64,000 bases of DNA from Hyphomicrobium sp. CS1BSMeth3. GTDB lineage: Bacteria > Pseudomonadota > Alphaproteobacteria > Rhizobiales > Hyphomicrobiaceae. Below the pieces are notes generated by a model. The model saw only the letters and a list, made by a program, of their open reading frames with translations, was not told where the DNA came from and did not search any database. A program made the translations under genes and the position numbers. Below are positions 53,528 to 62,370 of this stretch, piece by piece (position 1 is the stretch's first letter; each line of letters opens with the position of its first letter). The stretch lies in NCBI RefSeq assembly GCF_900117415.1, contig NZ_FPEI01000006.1:62001-126000 (forward strand). The letters run 5' to 3'.

Positions 53528-54388
53528 GTGTCGGGGCTCGTTCTGGCTCTCGCCGTCAACGGCTTGGTTTGGGGGCTCATCATCGCGCTGATCGCGCTCG
53601 GCCTCTCCATCATCTTTGGCCTGCTCGACATCATTAACGTCGCGCATGGAGACTTCTTCATGCTCGGCACGGTGGTCGTGCTCGTGCTCGCCACCTCGAC
53701 GGGCTCCTATTGGCTCGCCCTGCTGCTCGTGCCAGTCATCGGTCTTGGTGTCGGCCTGATTCTCGAGCGGGTGATCATCCGCCCGACCATTCGGCAAGCT
53801 TCGCTGACCATCGTGACGACGTTCGGTCTTTCGATGATGTTGCAGGAGGGCGTGCGCGCCACCTACGGCGCCCAGCCCCGCCGCATGGCGGCGCCCATCG
53901 AAGGTACGATCCCGCTGTTTGGCATCGACTACGATGTCTACCGCATCTTTGCAGCCGCTTTCGCGACGCTGTGCCTCATCGCGTTCTTCCTGTTCCTCAC
54001 GCGCACCAAGCTCGGCACGTGGATTCGCGCCGTCCGCCACGACCCTGAAACCGCGACGGCTCTGGGTGTGCCGGTCGCGCGGATCTGCGCCATCACGTTC
54101 GGTCTCGGCACGGCCATGGCCCTGCTGGGCGGCGCAATCGCGGCCCCCATCACGACCGTGGAGTTCCGCACCGGTGTCGATATCCTACCCTTCTGCTTCA
54201 TGGCGGTGATCATCGGTGGTCTCGGAAATCTGCAGGGAACCGTCGCTGCTGCGTTGCTCCTGGCCGTAATGGAGGGGCTGGTGACGAGCGTGACCGACCC
54301 GACGATCGCGCGTATCGTGTCCCTTGGTTTCATGAGCGTCGTGCTGCTCGTGCGCCCCCATGGTCTGTTCTCGGGGGCAACACGATGA
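53528..54388 (+). CDS. Branched-chain-amino-acid-type ABC transporter permease, LivH-like (second system)
   Basis: 286 residues from the GTG at 53528, preceded by GGGGG; a TTG at 53495 would add a polar lead unlike the family. LivH marks: VNGLVWGLIIALIALGLSIIFGLLDIINVAHGDFFML at the start (counted over helices 1-2), WIRAVRHDPETATALGV for the docking helix, and IGGLGNLQGTVAAALLLAVMEG. Its stop overlaps the livM start (ATGA). Confidence 0.9.
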   Translation: MSGLVLALAVNGLVWGLIIALIALGLSIIFGLLDIINVAHGDFFMLGTVVVLVLATSTGSYWLALLLVPVIGLGVGLILERVIIRPTIRQASLTIVTTFGLSMMLQEGVRATYGAQPRRMAAPIEGTIPLFGIDYDVYRIFAAAFATLCLIAFFLFLTRTKLGTWIRAVRHDPETATALGVPVARICAITFGLGTAMALLGGAIAAPITTVEFRTGVDILPFCFMAVIIGGLGNLQGTVAAALLLAVMEGLVTSVTDPTIARIVSLGFMSVVLLVRPHGLFSGATR

Positions 54389-55446
54389 CAGCCGTTGCCA
54401 TCTCGCGCGCTGCGCTGATCCTGACTGTCGCGGCTCTGCTTGCCGTTCCGACAGTTCTTCCGCTGCTCGGCAGCCCGTTCTGGATCGACGTCGTTGCGGA
54501 GATCCTGATCTGGTCCCTCCTGGCGGCCAGCGTCAACCTCCTGCTCGGCTATGTCGGCCTTCTCTCCTTCGGGCAGGCTCTCTACTTCGGCGTGGGCATG
54601 TACGGCGCGGCTCTGTCGGTCATTCACTGGGGAGCCGGTTTCTGGGGCGGCCTCGCGGTCGGAGTCGTCGCAGCGATGATCATGGCGGCCATCGCGGGAA
54701 GCGTTGCGGTTCGGTTGACCTGGCACTACTTCGCGATCATCACGGTCGTTTTTTCGCTCATTCTTTATTTTGCAGCGATGAGCGCCAAGCCGATCACCGG
54801 CGGCGACGACGGCATCTCCTTCAGTGTGCCTGATGTCGTGTCGCTAGGCGGTCTCAAGCTCTCGCTAGCTGACCAGTCCGTGCAGTACTACACGATCCTT
54901 CTCGTCGTCGCCGGCTTCTACGGACTGTTCAGCATCATCGTCCGCAGTCCGCTCGGCGTGCGCTTCATGGCTGTGCGCGAGAACGATCGGCGCGCTGCGC
55001 TTGTGGGCATCAATGTCTACGTGACGCGCTACGTGGCCTTCGTGCTCGCGGGCGCGCTTGCCGGCGCATCGGGGGCGCTCTTTGCTTTCTTCGGGCGCTA
55101 TGCCTCGGCCTCGTACATGTTCTACCACGTGTCGGGCGAGGCCGTGGTGTGGGCGATCGTAGGCGGCGCGGGAAGCCTGCTCGGTCCTCTTTTCGGTACC
55201 GGACTGCTCATTGTCTTTCGCGAGGTCATATCGACATTCTGGGAACACTATCTGTTCGTCGTGGGAGCGATCACCGTGCTGGTCGTCATGTTCGCTCCGC
55301 GAGGTCTGGCAGGGGCCTGGAATGACGCACTCCAGGTCCTGACGCGCAGCAAGGACGCCGGCACAAGCGACACAACCGCTTCCTCGGGCGAGCAGGACCT
55401 GGCCAAGTCGACCACCGATGCGACACGGGGAGGCTCGGGTGCTTGA
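54385..55446 (+). CDS. Branched-chain-amino-acid-type ABC transporter permease, LivM-like (second system)
   Basis: 353-residue inner-membrane permease: LLGYVGLLSFGQALYFGVGMYG, MAVRENDRRAALVGINVY (docking helix) and VWAIVGGAGSLLGPLFGTGL. A polar tail of about 35 residues (Ser/Thr-rich) extends beyond the usual end, running into the start of the livG gene, which begins eight bases before this stop. Confidence 0.92.
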   Translation: MTAVAISRAALILTVAALLAVPTVLPLLGSPFWIDVVAEILIWSLLAASVNLLLGYVGLLSFGQALYFGVGMYGAALSVIHWGAGFWGGLAVGVVAAMIMAAIAGSVAVRLTWHYFAIITVVFSLILYFAAMSAKPITGGDDGISFSVPDVVSLGGLKLSLADQSVQYYTILLVVAGFYGLFSIIVRSPLGVRFMAVRENDRRAALVGINVYVTRYVAFVLAGALAGASGALFAFFGRYASASYMFYHVSGEAVVWAIVGGAGSLLGPLFGTGLLIVFREVISTFWEHYLFVVGAITVLVVMFAPRGLAGAWNDALQVLTRSKDAGTSDTTASSGEQDLAKSTTDATRGGSGA

Positions 55447-56209
55447 CGGTAGCGACGGCGCAGTCGCGCTCAGTGTGAACGGCCTCACGCGACGCTTTGG
55501 CGGTCTTGTCGCCGTCGACAATATCAGCTTCGATCTGCCGGCTCGGCGCCTCAATGCGATCATTGGGCCGAACGGCGCCGGAAAGACGACGCTCTTCAAT
55601 CTCATCACCGGCGAGATCCGCCCCGATGCAGGTCGTGTCAAGGTGCATGGCCAGGATATCACCGGACTGAAGCCGCATCAGATCGTTCGCCGCGGCGTTT
55701 CGCGCACCCTCCAGATCAAGAGCGTTTTCACCGGCCTCACGGTTGCTGAGAACGTGCGGGCCGCGGTCATGGCGCACGAGGGCTTGGTCTCCCCCTTCCG
55801 GCCCGCTTCCTCCTACGGGGCCGTCAATCAGCGCGTCGAAGGGCTCGTCGTGCAGGTTGGCCTCCGGAAGCAACTGAACACACGGGCTTCGGCACTCTCC
55901 TACGGGGACATAGCCCTTCTCGAGATCGCTCTCGCGCTCGCCAATGAGCCCAAGCTTCTGCTGCTCGATGAGCCGGTATGCGGCATGGGTCCGCAGGAGA
56001 CCGAGCAGACGGTCGAGACGATCCGCACGATCTCGGAAAGCGTCGATGTCGTTCTGATCGAGCACGATATGGAAGTCGTGTTCGCCATTGCCGATGAAAT
56101 CATCGTCATGGCGCAGGGTGCGCTGCTCGCGCGCGGTACGCCAGCGCAGATCAGCAGCTCAGCCGAGGTCCAGGAGGCTTATCTCGGCGCGCCTGAGGAG
56201 GCCGACTGA
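55439..56209 (+). CDS. Branched-chain-amino-acid-type ABC transporter ATPase, LivG-like (second system)
   Basis: 256 residues. The GTG at 55439 follows GGGGAGG at a good distance; an ATG at 55418 is the alternative. Walker A GPNGAGKTT, signature LSYGDIALLEIALAL (a common LivG variant of LSGGQ), Walker B LLLLDEPVCGMGPQE and H-loop EHDMEVV. It overlaps the livF start (TGATG). Confidence 0.92.
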   Translation: MLDGSDGAVALSVNGLTRRFGGLVAVDNISFDLPARRLNAIIGPNGAGKTTLFNLITGEIRPDAGRVKVHGQDITGLKPHQIVRRGVSRTLQIKSVFTGLTVAENVRAAVMAHEGLVSPFRPASSYGAVNQRVEGLVVQVGLRKQLNTRASALSYGDIALLEIALALANEPKLLLLDEPVCGMGPQETEQTVETIRTISESVDVVLIEHDMEVVFAIADEIIVMAQGALLARGTPAQISSSAEVQEAYLGAPEEAD

Positions 56210-56913
56210 TGGGCGCACTCGTAATTGACGGCGTTACGGCCTCCATCGGCAAGATCCCTGTGCTGCGCGGTGTCAGGCTCCGCGTCGAGCCCGGCGAAAC
56301 GGTCGCGCTGCTGGGCCGCAATGGCGTCGGAAAGACGTCGACGCTGCGCGCCGTGCTCGGGCTTTTGAAGCGCACCGGCGGCACTGCCACCTACAATGGC
56401 GTAAATCTCGATACGGTTCAGCCCCACAAGCTCGCCGCGCTCGGTATTGGCTACGTCCCGCAGGGGCGCGGCATGTTCCCGCTGCTGTCGGTGAAAGAGA
56501 ACCTCACGCTCGGGCTGACACGCGCGCCCGCTCCGGAAGTCATGGCGGACATCTTCCGACGCTTTCCACGGCTCGAAGAGCGCCTCTCGCAAGCAGCCGG
56601 AACGCTCTCGGGAGGCGAGCAGCAAATGCTCGCGCTCGCACGCTGCCTCGTCATGAAGCCGTCACTGATCATGCTCGACGAGCCGACCGAAGGCATCATG
56701 CCGAAGCTGGTCTCGCAGATCCGTCACGAGATCGCGGAGATCGCCAAGCGCGGGATCTCCGTCCTTCTGGTCGAGCAGAATCTGCGCACGGCACTGCGCC
56801 TCGCAAGCCGCGTCTATCTGATGGAGCGGGGCACGATCGTTCATGAGGCAACGCCTGACGCGCTGCGTGCCGATCCCGCCAGTGTTCACCGCTATCTCGG
56901 CGTTTCTCTCTAG
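56209..56913 (+). CDS. Branched-chain-amino-acid-type ABC transporter ATPase, LivF-like (second system)
   Basis: 234 residues: Walker A GRNGVGKTS, YVPQGRGMFPLLSVKENL, signature LSGGEQQMLALARCL and Walker B LIMLDEPTEGIMP. The pattern GRNGVGKT and EGIMP is shared with the urea (UrtE) and amide-type branch of LivF proteins, so the second system may carry urea, a short amide or similar rather than leucine. That is inference from motif resemblance only. Confidence 0.92.
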   Translation: MGALVIDGVTASIGKIPVLRGVRLRVEPGETVALLGRNGVGKTSTLRAVLGLLKRTGGTATYNGVNLDTVQPHKLAALGIGYVPQGRGMFPLLSVKENLTLGLTRAPAPEVMADIFRRFPRLEERLSQAAGTLSGGEQQMLALARCLVMKPSLIMLDEPTEGIMPKLVSQIRHEIAEIAKRGISVLLVEQNLRTALRLASRVYLMERGTIVHEATPDALRADPASVHRYLGVSL

Positions 56914-56936
56914 CTCATCAGGAAGGAGCTTCTGCC

Positions 56937-58274
56937 ATGGCCAAGGGTCCCCCCAAGATTTCCCTCCCGAAGAGCTCTGCCGAAAAGCGGGAGCGAAGCG
57001 GCATGACACGCCGCAGCTTCCTCGAAGTTGCGCTGGCCGGTGGCGCGGCCGCGAGCGGCGCCTATATCAGTCTGGCGCGCGACATGTCTGCGTTCGCGCA
57101 GGCGAGCGGCCCGATCGTGATCGGCCACCACTGCGAGCTGACGGGTGGATTTGCCTCTTGGGGGTATTGGCACAACAAGGCCGCCCTTGCCGCAACGAAG
57201 GTGATCAACGAGAGCGGCGGCATCGCCGGCCGCAAGCTCGAGCTTGCGACAGAAGACACGGAATCGAATCCCGCCGCCGGCGCTCGCAAGCTGCGCGCGC
57301 TCATTCAGCGCAATCGCGCCTCGTTCATCACGGGATCGGTCCACTCCGGCGTCATGCTCGCGTCGATCCCCGTCGCGACGGAGATGAAGACGGTCTATTT
57401 CTCGACGGGCGAGGCGACCGAAGCCACTGGAGAGCGTGGCACGCGCTATAGCTTCCGTACAGGCACCGACACTTACGGCCTCGCTGCAGCCGGCGCGCCA
57501 TGGGCGTATGCGAACCTCGGCAAGACATGGACGATCATCTCGCCCGACTACGCGTGGGGACACAGCCACTACAAAGAGCACAAGGCGGTCATCGAGAAGC
57601 TCGGCGGCAAGGTCTATGACCCGATCTATGTTCCGCTCGATGCAAAAGATCTGGTGCCCTATCTCGCGCGCATCCCGCAGGACACCGAGGTGCTCTTCTC
57701 CGTATTCTTCGGCGCGCTTTCCATCGCCTTCTACACGCAAGCGAAGTCCATGGGCCTCGAGAAGACCATGCGGATGTACTCGGTGTCGGGCACCATCGAG
57801 GCGATCGCGCCAGCCGATCTCAAGGGTGCGGCGGAGGGCGTCTATATCGTCGAGAACTTCCCGCGCATGCTGAAGTACAAGGACGATGAGTTCCACAAGG
57901 CGTACAACAAGCTGATCGGCACGGACGACGTGCACGCGCGTGAGACCGGCAGCGACAAGGTCAATGCCAAGAGCCACTCCTGGCAGAGCTGGGAAAATCT
58001 ATTCGCGCTCAAGCAGGCCATTGAAGCGAGCGGCTGGAAGCAGAAGAGCGACGACAAGGGCGCAATCGAGGCCCTCGAGGGGCTGAAGATGGCCAACTCG
58101 CTCGGCTTCGCGCAAGGCGCCAAGACGCTCCGCAAGGAAGACCATAGCGGCATGATCGACTGCTACATCAGCCGCATCGAGAACGACGAGTTCCACGTCA
58201 AGAAGAAGGTCAGCAAGGAGGAGATGGCCTCCATGCTGCCGCCTCGCTACGACTTCTCCAAGCAACCGCTCTAA
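56937..58274 (+). CDS. ABC substrate-binding protein with twin-arginine signal (UrtA/AmiC-like)
   Basis: 445 residues. GGAAGGAG precedes the ATG. A ~50-residue N-terminus carries the twin-arginine pattern MTRRSFLEVALAGGAAASG, so it is exported folded. The mature type I binding fold begins PIVIGHHCELTGGFASWGYW, then IAGRKLELATEDTESNPAAGARKL and FFGALSIAFYTQAKSMGL. Tat export is unusual for this family, which mostly uses Sec. It ends the second Liv operon (HMGF then binding protein) and is followed by a large palindrome. The solute could be an amide or urea derivative. Confidence 0.9.
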   Translation: MAKGPPKISLPKSSAEKRERSGMTRRSFLEVALAGGAAASGAYISLARDMSAFAQASGPIVIGHHCELTGGFASWGYWHNKAALAATKVINESGGIAGRKLELATEDTESNPAAGARKLRALIQRNRASFITGSVHSGVMLASIPVATEMKTVYFSTGEATEATGERGTRYSFRTGTDTYGLAAAGAPWAYANLGKTWTIISPDYAWGHSHYKEHKAVIEKLGGKVYDPIYVPLDAKDLVPYLARIPQDTEVLFSVFFGALSIAFYTQAKSMGLEKTMRMYSVSGTIEAIAPADLKGAAEGVYIVENFPRMLKYKDDEFHKAYNKLIGTDDVHARETGSDKVNAKSHSWQSWENLFALKQAIEASGWKQKSDDKGAIEALEGLKMANSLGFAQGAKTLRKEDHSGMIDCYISRIENDEFHVKKKVSKEEMASMLPPRYDFSKQPL

Positions 58275-58328
58275 GTACGCCGGGGATGTTCCCCTGGGTG
58301 TAGTTTCGGGGCAAGGGGACGCCGGACA

Positions 58329-58357
58329 ATGACCGAGAGCAGCCTGCTCTCGGTCAT
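58329..58357. terminator. 29-bp perfect palindrome between convergent genes
   Basis: ATGACCGAGAGCAG (58329-58342), a single C, then the exact inverse CTGCTCTCGGTCAT (58344-58357). It lies between the ends of the plus-strand binding protein and the minus-strand secDF. A bidirectional terminator is the most likely role, although there is no U-run. Confidence 0.6.
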
Positions 58358-58449
58358 CCAGACGTCCGCCTTCGGGAGCGCAGCCGGATTGAGGCTATCG
58401 CTTGCAGGCAAGCCTCGGCATCGAGGAAGACTGCAAGCCGTGACGCGGC

Positions 58450-60990
58450 CTAGGTCTGCTCCGCGGTCCTCACCGACGATGTTTGCGCATCTTCAGCCGG
58501 ATGCATCTTGCGCCGCTTCTGCCAGTCCCCGAGCAGAAGCAGTATCGGCGCGGCGATGAAGATCGACGAGCTCGTCGCCACGACGATTCCGAAGACCATT
58601 GGTACGGCGAAGCTCGCAACCGCGGAACCGCCCCAGATGGCCATGGGGCCTACTGCAAGGAACGTGGTGAGGGAGGTGAAGATGCATCGCGCCAGGACCT
58701 CGTTGATGCTCTTGTCGATGATCTCTCTCAGCGGCATCGTTTTGTAGAGACGAAGGTTCTCACGCATCCGATCGTAGACGACGATCTTGTCGTTCACCGA
58801 ATATCCGATGATCGTCAGAAGTCCTGCAATCGCGGTGAGATTGAAGTCGAGGCCAGTGAGCGCGAAGAAGCCCACGGTCTTCGTCGTATCGAGAATGAGC
58901 GTCGCGATTGCGCCGGCGGCGAAGTACCATTCGAACCGCCACCAGATGTAGAAGAGCATCGCGAGGCTCGCGAGTACAACGGCAAGCACGCCGGAGCGCG
59001 CGAGCTCGCCGCTGACCTTGGGGCCGACGACCTCGGTGCGCTCGATCGAGGAACCGGGGGCGATCTGTGCGATGGCGTCCCGCATAGTCTGAAGGGCAGC
59101 GGTTTGTGCTTTCTCGCCGCCAGCCTGACGCTCCACGCGCACGAGAACGCCGTTGTTGCCGCCGATGTTCTGCAGGGCTACCTCGCCGAGCCCTAGTGCA
59201 CCAAGTCCGGATCTGAGCTGCGCAAGGTTGGCGGTTTCTGGCGTTTTGATCTCCATCTGGATGCCGCCCTTGAAGTCGATGCCGTAGCTCAGGCCCGGCT
59301 TCATGAACAAGCCGACCGAGGCAAGGGACAGCAGGATCGAGAGGCCGATCCCGAAGAAGCGCGCCCTCATGAACGATATGGACGTGCCATTTGGCGCCAG
59401 ACGGATGAGCGGCTCGATCTTGAGGGTCTTCAAGCCTCGGCGGCGCACGATCTCGGTCATGAGCACCCGCACCACGGCAACGGCGGTGAACATCGAGATC
59501 GCGATACCCAGGAACATGGCGACCGCAAATCCGCGTACTGGTCCAGAGCCAAACATGAACAGCAGCGTCGTCGCGATAAGCGACGTGATGTTCGCGTCGA
59601 TAATGGTCGAGTAGGCGCGGCTGAAGCCGAGATCCAGCGCCTTGAAGGCACTCGCTCCTTTTCTCGTCTCCTCGCGGATGCGCTCGTTGATGAGAATGTT
59701 GGCGTCGACGGCGAGCCCGATGCCGAGGACGATAGCCGCTATGCCAGGAAGCGTCAGTGTCGCTCCGAGCAGACTGAGCGCGCCGAAGGTCAGCGCAATA
59801 TTGAAGGCGAGTGCCAGATTGGCGATGAGGCCCCAGGGTCCGTAGAGAATGACCATGGTGGAGACGACCAAGGCCAAGCCCAGAATGCCGGTGTAGATGC
59901 CCGTCTTGATGGCATCGGCACCGAGATCCGGCCCGACGGTGCGCTCCTCGATGACCGTCAGGGGAGCCGGCAGAGAGCCTGCGCGCAGAAGAGCCGACAG
60001 AACGACGGTATCCTGTACCGTGAAGTGGCCGCTGATCTGCCCCGAGCCGCTGACGATGGGCTCACGAATGACAGGCGCGCTCAAAACCTTTCCATCCAGG
60101 ACGATGGCGAAGGGCCGGCCGATGTTGGCGCTTGTGATATTGGCGAACTGTCGTGCGCCGGCGCTATCGAAGCGGAAGGTGACAATCGGCTCGTTCGTCC
60201 GATGGTCGAAGCCGGCGCGAGCATCGACCAGCCGCTCACCGCTGAGGGCGATGCGATCCTGGACCGGATATCGTTCCCGTCCATCCGGAGACGTCAGCAT
60301 CGAGACACCACGCGGAAGGGGTCCCTGCGTGCCGCCTTCTTCAGACAGCATGTGAAAGCTCATCTGAGCTGTTGAGCCGACGAGCTGGCGCAGATGGGTC
60401 GGATCCTGCAGACCCGGCATTTGTACGAGGATGCGATTGCCGTCGACGCGCTGGATGATCGGCTCGGCCATGCCGGCCTGATCTACGCGCTGACGTACGA
60501 TCTCGAGGCTCTGCTCGGCGGCCGCGTTCAAGCGATCGCGCAGGCCAGCCTCGGTCAAGCGCACCTCAATGGCTTGGCCGTCGGCGTTCACCTCGAGATC
60601 CGGCGTTCCGAAGCCCGTATGACCGACCATCGTGATCAGCCCCTGCAGTGCGGATAGGGCGCGCGAGCGCTGGCTCTCATCCGTGAGCGTGACGCGGACG
60701 CCATCTCCGGTGCGCTGAACTGGGGCAAACGAAATCTTCTCGGCACTCAGCCGACCCTGAACGTCCTTTGTGAGTGCGTCGATGCGGTGGGCCTTCAGCG
60801 CCTTGGCATCGACCTCGAACACGAGATGAGCGCCACCGCTGAGGTCGAGGCCGAGCGTGACCTGTCGCTTGGGTATCCAGTTTGGCAGCGCGTCGAGCTG
60901 CGGCTTGGTCAGAAGATTGGGAAAGGCGGCAATGATGCCGAGCAGAATGATTGCGGTATAGGTGAACATCACCCACTTTGACGTGCGCAT
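58450..60990 (-). CDS. secDF: Fused protein-export subunit SecDF
   Basis: 846 residues. SecD part: helix 1 (VMFTYTAIILLGIIAAF), VTLGLDLSGGAHLVFEVD, a large periplasmic P1 domain, and the five-helix bundle with GLAVDANILINERIREE. SecF part begins near 530 with GLSYGIDFKGGIQMEI, and has YSVNDKIVVYDRMREN. The fused form is the normal state in many Hyphomicrobiales. It uses proton flow to pull proteins out of the SecYEG channel. Single gene on this strand; no yajC is next to it. The weak RBS fits steady low expression. Confidence 0.95.
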   Translation of the reverse strand: MRTSKWVMFTYTAIILLGIIAAFPNLLTKPQLDALPNWIPKRQVTLGLDLSGGAHLVFEVDAKALKAHRIDALTKDVQGRLSAEKISFAPVQRTGDGVRVTLTDESQRSRALSALQGLITMVGHTGFGTPDLEVNADGQAIEVRLTEAGLRDRLNAAAEQSLEIVRQRVDQAGMAEPIIQRVDGNRILVQMPGLQDPTHLRQLVGSTAQMSFHMLSEEGGTQGPLPRGVSMLTSPDGRERYPVQDRIALSGERLVDARAGFDHRTNEPIVTFRFDSAGARQFANITSANIGRPFAIVLDGKVLSAPVIREPIVSGSGQISGHFTVQDTVVLSALLRAGSLPAPLTVIEERTVGPDLGADAIKTGIYTGILGLALVVSTMVILYGPWGLIANLALAFNIALTFGALSLLGATLTLPGIAAIVLGIGLAVDANILINERIREETRKGASAFKALDLGFSRAYSTIIDANITSLIATTLLFMFGSGPVRGFAVAMFLGIAISMFTAVAVVRVLMTEIVRRRGLKTLKIEPLIRLAPNGTSISFMRARFFGIGLSILLSLASVGLFMKPGLSYGIDFKGGIQMEIKTPETANLAQLRSGLGALGLGEVALQNIGGNNGVLVRVERQAGGEKAQTAALQTMRDAIAQIAPGSSIERTEVVGPKVSGELARSGVLAVVLASLAMLFYIWWRFEWYFAAGAIATLILDTTKTVGFFALTGLDFNLTAIAGLLTIIGYSVNDKIVVYDRMRENLRLYKTMPLREIIDKSINEVLARCIFTSLTTFLAVGPMAIWGGSAVASFAVPMVFGIVVATSSSIFIAAPILLLLGDWQKRRKMHPAEDAQTSSVRTAEQT

Positions 60991-61095
60991 TCGATAGCCA
61001 TCCGGGCAACGGGCGGCGCGCCAGCGGTGGTTGGAACCGCACAGCGTACCGGCATGAAATTTTGGGGGCGAAAGCCGCCTGAGGGGCGGCAGCGA

Positions 61096-61560
61096 TCAGG
61101 CGGGGAGAGGGGGGCCCCGCGCTTCATAGGCGTGCGCCCGCGCGGTCAACGAAACTGCATTGCGACCGGCAGCCCGCTCCGGTGTCGCTACTGGCTCGTC
61201 ATGCCGAGGGGGCGCAGCGGCCAGTCCGAACGGCGATTGATCGTCGGACGAATGGTCGCGCTTGCCTGCAAAAAGCCTGACTTCGGCCAATGCCGAAACG
61301 GCACGGAGACGCGGCTGGATGGCTGGTTTGCCGGTGTGCTCGCCGGCGGCCAACCCGCTGCCGCAATCGCCGGCAACGGCAACTGAAGACGGCCCCGCGG
61401 GCTGTCCAAATGGCATGGCCCAATGGAGGGCCAGCAGCATGAACAGCATCCAGCATACGGACAGCAGGCGAGATTCCGCCAGCGCCGGCATGGTGTGCCG
61501 CACCGACTGCGTCCCTCGCACTGCCACTTTATGGTCGTCCGCGCGGATCATGGCGTCCAT
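61096..61560 (-). CDS. Small membrane or exported protein of unknown function (DUF2946-like)
   Basis: About 154 residues, start uncertain (ATG at 61560, 61551 or 61491; none has a good RBS). One hydrophobic segment (LLSVCWMLFMLLALHWAMPFG) is followed by a long, Ala/Pro-rich stretch and an end (AHAYEARGPPLPA) that recalls DUF2946-type exported proteins often found near copper systems. That resemblance is by eye. It may be only a chance open frame. Confidence 0.4.
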   Translation of the reverse strand: MDAMIRADDHKVAVRGTQSVRHTMPALAESRLLSVCWMLFMLLALHWAMPFGQPAGPSSVAVAGDCGSGLAAGEHTGKPAIQPRLRAVSALAEVRLFAGKRDHSSDDQSPFGLAAAPPRHDEPVATPERAAGRNAVSLTARAHAYEARGPPLPA

Positions 61561-61663
61561 ATAGGCCAACACACGCCGTTCGGGTAGTCCTGGCTGCTAC
61601 CGATCCACTAGTGCAGGGCTAGCCGTGGCTCCGACACTCTTCCGGCCCGGTCCATCACCCGCT

Positions 61664-62362
61664 TCACAAATGGTCGATGCTCCAGCGCGCGCTGGTGACC
61701 GCGGGCTCCAGGCTCAAGCGGCCGACGACACGCTCGAGAACTGTATCGTTGCGCTTCTCCGCGCGCAGCGCCGCCGACACGGACACGCGGTCGCTACCTT
61801 CGATGTTGATGCTCTCCAGCTCGACAAGGCGCATCTCTCCACCCGCCAGACCTTGGAGGAGGAGGGCGCGCACATGAGCTTCGTCAGCTCCCCGGCACAC
61901 GACATTGACGTGGTAAGCCTGCTCCAGCTCGGCCGGAGCGGCGGGCAGGTGCCGGCTGATCCAGTAGGCGGCCGGCCGCAGGAGCAGGTTGACGCTGAAG
62001 ACGAAGACCGTGGCCAGCGCGGCGTGGACGAGGAAGCCTGCACCGCTCACCACCCCGATGGCCGCCGAGCACCAGAGCGTCGCCGCCGTGTTGAGGCCGC
62101 GCACGCTGAAGCCTTCCTTGAAGATCAGGCCCGCGCCGAGAAAGCCGATGCCGGAGACGACCTGCGCCGCCATTCGGGTCGGGCTGGCCTCGCCCGGAAA
62201 CAGACCGGCGAACATCACGAAGGTCGCTGCCCCGAGGGAGACGAGGGCATTCGTGCGCAGGCCAGCGAGGCGTTGACGCCACTGCCGCTCGAAGCCGATA
62301 GCGGCGCCGAGGATGAGGGCCACAGCAAGGTTCAGGGCCGTCTGATCGATACCGGCGAGCAT
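61664..62362 (-). CDS. MgtC/SapB family membrane protein
   Basis: 232 residues from the ATG at 62362, with GAGG six bases before it; a GTG at 62374 is the alternative. Four to five helices with the MgtC core: VALILGAAIGFERQWRQRLAGLRTNALVSLGA, QVVSGIGFLGAGLIFKEG and RGLNTAATLWCSAAIGV. A cytoplasmic ACT-like C-terminal domain (AYHVNVVCRGADEAHVRALL) follows. Members modulate F-type ATP synthase or respond to magnesium and acid stress. It directly follows the ABC ATPase gene (start beside its stop), probably in one operon. Confidence 0.9.
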   Translation of the reverse strand: MLAGIDQTALNLAVALILGAAIGFERQWRQRLAGLRTNALVSLGAATFVMFAGLFPGEASPTRMAAQVVSGIGFLGAGLIFKEGFSVRGLNTAATLWCSAAIGVVSGAGFLVHAALATVFVFSVNLLLRPAAYWISRHLPAAPAELEQAYHVNVVCRGADEAHVRALLLQGLAGGEMRLVELESINIEGSDRVSVSAALRAEKRNDTVLERVVGRLSLEPAVTSARWSIDHL

Positions 62363-62370
62363 GTGAGACC

